From assembly GCF_016862375.1 (NCBI RefSeq), contig NZ_BOMV01000096.1, positions 1 to 50,943 on the forward strand: a DNA stretch of 50,943 nt, written 5' to 3'. Shown here in pieces: positions 50,711 through 50,943 of the stretch (within the stretch, counting starts at the first letter, position 1; each line of letters begins with the position of its first letter). A program made the position numbers and the translations under genes. The stretch is from Paractinoplanes rishiriensis (GTDB lineage Bacteria > Actinomycetota > Actinomycetes > Mycobacteriales > Micromonosporaceae). Under the pieces are notes generated by a model that did no database searches, was not told the origin of the DNA, and saw nothing but the letters and a program-made list of their open reading frames with translations.

Positions 50711-50943
50711 TCAGGGACGGGCGGCCGGTAGGCGGACCTCGAAGCGGCATCCACCGACGATGTTGCGCACGCCGACCCGGCCGCCGTGCGCCTCCACCAG
50801 ACCGCGCACGATGGCCAGGCCGAGGCCCCCTCCGGTGCCGGCGGGACGGTCGCCGGGGGTGCGGGCCCGCTCACCGCGGAAGGCGACGTCGAAGACGCGG
50901 GTCAGGTCGTCGGCTCGGATGCCGCCGCAGGTGTCGGAGACGG
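50711..50943 (-). CDS. Sensor histidine kinase, C-terminal HATPase part (5' partial)
   Basis: The frame is open at the window's right edge, so only the last 77 residues are seen. They show the ATP-binding end of a two-component kinase: DTCGGI (G1-like), RVFDVAFRGERARTPG (F box), GGGLGLAIVRGLVEAHGG (G2) and a final strand GCRFEVRLP. The sensor and phospho-acceptor parts lie outside the window. The stop is convergent with the DM13 gene. Confidence 0.85.
   Translation of the reverse strand, partial: VSDTCGGIRADDLTRVFDVAFRGERARTPGDRPAGTGGGLGLAIVRGLVEAHGGRVGVRNIVGGCRFEVRLPAARP

Overview
The window is about 51 kb of very GC-rich actinobacterial chromosome. The evidence is the scpB-rluB and cmk-der core genes, GTG and TTG starts, a SARP/BTAD regulator, an LPxTG wall protein and many ATGA-type gene overlaps. 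The gene mix (CBM2/RICIN carbohydrate-binding pieces, giant kinase/GGDEF protein, paired ABC permeases) points to a filamentous soil actinomycete, probably Micromonosporaceae such as Actinoplanes. That placement is inference.

Layout. 1-1.9 kb: 3' part of scpB and rluB (chromosome segregation and 23S pseudouridine synthase). 1.9-11.3 kb: accessory island with a C-terminal oxidoreductase stump, a deleted IS110-family transposase, small membrane proteins, a P-loop kinase-like protein, a DUF6082-like protein in locally AT-rich DNA, a GmrSD-type (DUF262/DUF1524) nuclease fused to an alkyltransferase-like domain, and a membrane-anchored Nudix-like protein. 11.3-13.5 kb: tRNA-Pro(GGG), der and cmk, all on the minus strand. 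13.6-19 kb: a crotonase-family gene behind a palindromic operator, decayed transposase, methyltransferase and glycosidase (CBM2, RICIN) fragments, a coiled-coil/membrane gene pair, and a TrmH-like RNA methyltransferase. 19-25.5 kb: three co-directional membrane genes (two CPBP-protease-like, one of them a tandem duplication) divergent from a 1008-aa SARP regulator.

25.5-40.1 kb: GH15 glucanase/trehalase-like gene and a divergent MFS transporter, bounded by a 26-bp direct repeat that is the 3' tail of a GGDEF gene. Then comes a 1760-aa protein carrying Ser/Thr kinase, AAA ATPase, TPR-like, two GAF and GGDEF domains, directly downstream of a 1312-aa secreted beta-propeller/fibronectin-III protein with an LPVTG sortase signal. 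A divergent secreted GH43-like enzyme sits behind a LacI-type operator.

40.1-44.5 kb: a compact minus-strand operon of a small secreted two-cysteine protein, a membrane-anchored extracytoplasmic protein, an ABC ATPase and two ABC permease-like proteins, three of the joints being start/stop overlaps. This is the best candidate for an undescribed system. 45-51 kb: a region-4-only sigma-like protein with a small membrane partner, a secreted PLL-type propeller protein divergent from an 851-aa LuxR/ATPase regulator, a DM13-domain protein, and the 3' end of a sensor histidine kinase.
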